Shown here: piece by piece, positions 6,373 through 8,538 of the stretch
How the letters are laid out: each line of letters begins with the position of its first letter
Position numbering within the stretch: the stretch's first letter is position 1
Assembly: GCA_934569195.1 (NCBI GenBank)
Contig: CAKTKB010000057.1
Coordinates: 1-8,538, forward strand
Length of the DNA stretch: 8,538 bases
Reading direction: 5' to 3'
Source of the DNA: an uncultured Oscillospiraceae bacterium
GTDB lineage: Bacteria > Bacillota > Clostridia > Oscillospirales > Oscillospiraceae
Program-made: the position numbers and the translations under genes
The notes under the pieces: model-generated
What the model was told of the DNA's origin: nothing
Seen by the model: the letters and a program-made list of their open reading frames with translations, nothing else
Database searches by the model: none

Positions 6373-7063
6373 GCTTCTTTTTCTTGACCTGGACGACACA
6401 ATTTTGGATTTTCGCAGGGCGGAACGATCGGCGCTGCGGGCAGCTCTGGCACATTTCGGGATTGCGGCGACACCGGAGCTGTTGGAGCAGTACCATCAGG
6501 TGAACCGGCAGTACTGGCAAATGCTGGAGCGAGGGGAGATCACACGGGAGCGTGTCCTGACGGAACGGTTTGAGACGCTGCTTTCCGATTGCTCCTTGCC
6601 GGAGATCGGAAAGGATTTGGCCGAAGCCTATGAGCAGAGGCTGGCTCTGGAGCATGATTTTCTCCCGGGAGCGGAGCAGACGGTACATAGGCTCTGCCGC
6701 AGGCACCGACTCTTTCTGATGAGCAACGGGACTGCACCGGTTCAATACAGACGCCTGCACGATGCGGGGCTGACAGACTGCTTTGAAAAGATTTTTATTT
6801 CCCAGGAAATCGGCGCGGACAAGCCGGATCGTCGCTTTTTTGACCGCTGTTTTGGGCAGATTCCGGATTTTTCCAGGGAGCAGGCAATCCTGGTGGGAGA
6901 CAGCCTGACGTCGGATATGCGGGGCGCGAATCATGCGGGCATTGCAGCCTGCTGGGTAAATCCGGAGCATAAGCCCCGGCCGGCGGATATTCGGATTGAT
7001 TATGAAATTTCATCCTTTGCAAAGATAGAGGGAGTATTGGACAATGAGCAAAACCTTGATTGA
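6365..7063 (+). CDS. HAD family hydrolase, YjjG-type (pyrimidine nucleotidase-like)
   Basis: A 232-residue cytosolic phosphatase of the haloacid dehalogenase superfamily. Motif I is DLDDTILDF (nucleophile D8, acid/base D10), motif II is MSNGT (S120), motif III is GADKP (K153) and motif IV is GDSLTSDM (D179, D184). The helical cap between about residues 16 and 98, the length and the GDSLTSDMRGA signature fit the YjjG family, which removes phosphate from pyrimidine nucleoside monophosphates including non-canonical ones; the exact substrate here is inferred. The start at 6365 lies inside the last codons of rsmA (8-base overlap), with GAGAGGA just upstream, suggesting translational coupling. A longer open frame from 6287 reads into rsmA and is not preferred. 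Confidence 0.9.
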   Translation: MYKLLFLDLDDTILDFRRAERSALRAALAHFGIAATPELLEQYHQVNRQYWQMLERGEITRERVLTERFETLLSDCSLPEIGKDLAEAYEQRLALEHDFLPGAEQTVHRLCRRHRLFLMSNGTAPVQYRRLHDAGLTDCFEKIFISQEIGADKPDRRFFDRCFGQIPDFSREQAILVGDSLTSDMRGANHAGIAACWVNPEHKPRPADIRIDYEISSFAKIEGVLDNEQNLD

Positions 7064-7679
7064 TATGCAGAGCTATCCTCGCAGGAGCCACTATGAATTT
7101 TTCCGCTATATGGCATATCCCTATGTGGGATTGACGGCGAATGTGGACGTGACACGCCTTTTGAGGGCGGCGCGGGAGCGGAGCGGCTCTACCTTTCTGG
7201 CCTGCTTATACGTGCTGTCCCATGCGGCGAACGGCGTCCCGGAGCTACGTCAGCGTATTGTGGGAGAAGATATTGTGGAGTTTGATCATTGCTGCACGGC
7301 GCACACCGTCGCCCTGCCGGACCATACGTTCTGCAATTGCAAGACGGACGACAGAATGTCCTTTGAGCGGTTCCTTGCGGAGGGAAAGCGGCTTCAGGAG
7401 CAGGCAAAGCAGCATCACGGCTTCGTAGGGACGCAGGAGGATGAGACAGATCTGATCTTTGTTTCCTGCGTGCCCTGGGTCAGCTTTACCCAGGTTATTC
7501 AGCCGGCCCCGATTCCGGCTGACTGCAATCCTCGGATCGTCCTGGGAAAGTACATTCAGGAGGGAGAGCGGACGCTGATGCCCCTGAGCATCCAGGCAAA
7601 TCATGCGCTGGTAGACGGGTGGCATCTCAGCGAGTTCTATCGCCTGTTTGACCAGCTTCAAAACGAGGTCTGCGGGTAA
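7044..7679 (+). CDS. Chloramphenicol acetyltransferase-family (CatA-like) O-acetyltransferase
   Basis: A 211-residue acetyl-CoA-dependent acyltransferase of the type A CAT fold, close to the 210-220 residues usual in the family. The active-site motif reads NHALVDG (H187 as catalytic base, D191 as structural Asp); classical CATs have HHxxxDG, so the first His is Asn but the catalytic one is kept. The SCVPWVSFTQ segment (141-150) matches the conserved Ser-containing strand near the substrate. Similar genes are widespread in Clostridia chromosomes and often not proven to give chloramphenicol resistance, so the acceptor is unknown. The start at 7044 overlaps the HAD gene by 20 bases, with AGAGGGAG nine bases upstream. 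The 3' end overlaps convergent sfsA by 22 bases. Confidence 0.88.
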   Translation: MSKTLIDMQSYPRRSHYEFFRYMAYPYVGLTANVDVTRLLRAARERSGSTFLACLYVLSHAANGVPELRQRIVGEDIVEFDHCCTAHTVALPDHTFCNCKTDDRMSFERFLAEGKRLQEQAKQHHGFVGTQEDETDLIFVSCVPWVSFTQVIQPAPIPADCNPRIVLGKYIQEGERTLMPLSIQANHALVDGWHLSEFYRLFDQLQNEVCG

Positions 7680-8353
7680 AGCTCGATAGGGACCGGGCTT
7701 TGCAGGACCATGCTGTCCGGTGTGACGCGGCAGTCGATTGCAGATATGTGTACCCCGGCCTCGGAGGCTTCCCGGAGCGCGGCTGAAAAGGCCGGGTCGG
7801 TGGCATCATTTGGCCGGAAGGCTTTCACGCGAGACATCTGGATGACAAAGAGCGCGTAGGCCCCCAGCCCGCTGCGCGAAAGCTCTGCAAGCTCCCGCAT
7901 ATGGCGTGCGCCGCGGGTCGTTGGGGCATCCGGGAAGGCGCAGATTCCCTGGCTTTCCAGGGTGACGCCCTTGACCTCCAGATAGGAGATCTGACCGCCT
8001 CGGGTGAAGGAAAAGTCAAATCGGGACGCTCCATGGACGGATTCCGCGCGGAGGTTTTCGATTTCTCCAAGGCCGCCGCCTTGCAGCCACTCTTTTACGG
8101 CTGCGTTGGGTGCCTGGGAATCTATGTTAATGAGCCGGCCGGCCTTTTCGACGCAAATCAGGTCGTATTTGGTCTTTCGGGACGCGTTATCCGAAGCCTG
8201 GCACCATACCTGTGCGCCGGGTACGAGCAGCTCCCGGCATCTGCCTGTATTTTTTACATGACAGATTTCTTCCTTCCCGCCAATCAGAACGTGAGCAATG
8301 AAACGATTCGGCCTGCAAATAAAAATCCCGGGGAGCATGTGGGTGTAACGCAT
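7658..8353 (-). CDS. sfsA: SfsA family DNA/RNA nuclease (sugar fermentation stimulation protein)
   Basis: A 231-residue SfsA protein. Visible family blocks: HVKNTGRCRELL (32-43), NIDSQAPN (76-83), SRFDF (110-114), YLEVKGVTL (124-132) and FPDAPTTRGARHMREL (140-155). E126 and K128 in LEVKG fit a PD-(D/E)xK-type nuclease centre. E. coli SfsA was found as a maltose-metabolism regulator and binds nucleic acid; its cellular role in Firmicutes is unclear. The start at 8353 has GGAGGG ten bases upstream; the frame is open further upstream without a better site. Its stop lies inside the acetyltransferase gene on the other strand. The promoter is not obvious; it must lie in 8354-8466, shared with the divergent tRNA promoter. 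Confidence 0.94.
   Translation of the reverse strand: MRYTHMLPGIFICRPNRFIAHVLIGGKEEICHVKNTGRCRELLVPGAQVWCQASDNASRKTKYDLICVEKAGRLINIDSQAPNAAVKEWLQGGGLGEIENLRAESVHGASRFDFSFTRGGQISYLEVKGVTLESQGICAFPDAPTTRGARHMRELAELSRSGLGAYALFVIQMSRVKAFRPNDATDPAFSAALREASEAGVHISAIDCRVTPDSMVLQSPVPIELYPQTSF
7678..7701 (+). other. Hairpin at the acetyltransferase stop codon
   Basis: AAAGCTCG (7678-7685) pairs with CGGGCTTT (7694-7701) over eight pairs with one G-U, around an 8-base loop. It starts at the stop codon and lies within the antisense coding part of sfsA. No U tract follows, so it is at best a weak or non-canonical 3' end. Confidence 0.25.
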
Positions 8354-8420
8354 AGCGTACGTTCCCTCCTTTCCTTTCAACAGGATAACATTTTTTTCTG
8401 AAATTGCAAGGGAAAAAAGC

Positions 8421-8448
8421 TTGACATTTTGGAATCCTGTGGTATAAT
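8421..8448 (+). promoter_or_regulatory. Promoter of tRNA-Val
   Basis: Perfect TTGACA (8421-8426) and TATAAT (8443-8448) hexamers with a 16-base spacer and TGG ahead of the -10. Transcription would begin near 8455, about 12 bases before the mature tRNA. Such near-consensus promoters are typical of stable RNA genes. Confidence 0.92.
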
Positions 8449-8466
8449 ACAAACTGTTCCGGGTAT

Positions 8467-8538
8467 GGAGGCATAGCTCAGCTGGTTAGAGCGCATGCTT
8501 CACACGCATGAGGTCACAGGTTCGAGTCCTGTTGTCTC
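8467..8538 (+). tRNA. tRNA-Val (anticodon CAC), 3' end cut by the window
   Basis: The cloverleaf is clear: acceptor strand GGAGGCA pairing with TGTCTC(C), D arm GCTC/GAGC, anticodon stem CATGC/GCATG with loop TTCACAC giving anticodon CAC (reads GUG, valine), a 5-base variable loop, and T arm ACAGG-TTCGAGT-CCTGT. The last acceptor base, the discriminator base and any encoded CCA lie beyond the window. Further tRNA genes may follow. Confidence 0.95.

Noticed and set aside
5422..6970. Long minus-strand open frames opposite rsmA and the HAD gene
   Set aside because: They are antisense shadows with low-complexity Arg/Pro/Ser-rich translations, while the plus-strand frames carry complete family motifs.
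7044..7679. Acquired chloramphenicol resistance gene
   Set aside because: The gene is tightly embedded in a housekeeping operon, has base use like its neighbours and no mobile element nearby, and differs from classical CAT at the first His of the motif.

Overview
The window reads as chromosomal housekeeping DNA from a GC-rich Clostridia-type Firmicute, probably from the Oscillospirales/Ruminococcaceae. Support for this: strong AGGAGG-type ribosome binding sites, sigma-A-like promoters, a T-box riboswitch ahead of thrS, a G5/3D-domain cell-wall protein next to ksgA as in Bacillus yabE-ksgA, and low-GC intergenic DNA between GC-rich genes. I see no insertion sequence, phage gene, CRISPR array or transposase.

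Layout. Positions 1-1814 (minus strand) hold a two-gene operon: a YdcF/DUF218 membrane protein, then an M42 metallopeptidase that runs off the left edge. Its promoter overlaps the terminator of thrS. thrS (1921-3723, minus) encodes a threonyl-tRNA synthetase without the N-terminal TGS domain. It is preceded by a complete T-box leader with terminator and a consensus promoter. A divergent, AT-rich intergenic region (about 4032-4375) follows, with repeated GTTACA/TGTAAC boxes, an extended -10 promoter and a possibly structured 5' leader. Rightwards come a secreted DUF348-G5-3D wall protein (4376-5437), then ksgA/rsmA (5497-6372), a YjjG-type HAD phosphatase (6365-7063) and a CAT-family acetyltransferase (7044-7679), the last three overlapping at their ends. 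sfsA (7658-8353, minus) converges on the acetyltransferase gene with a 22-base overlap. A tRNA-Val(CAC) with its own consensus promoter starts at 8467 and is cut by the right edge.

How the parts relate: thrS should respond to uncharged tRNA-Thr by T-box antitermination. KsgA methylates 16S rRNA late in small-subunit assembly, and the two small enzymes downstream appear translationally coupled to it. The most unusual signal is the 60-base gap between the wall-protein gene and ksgA. A 17-pair hairpin with a U tract ends the upstream transcript, contains the ksgA Shine-Dalgarno sequence in its 3' arm, and appears to have the ksgA promoter lying within it. A similar terminator/promoter overlap occurs between thrS and the ydcF-like gene. 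I found no clearly new multi-gene system; the candidate novelties are regulatory.
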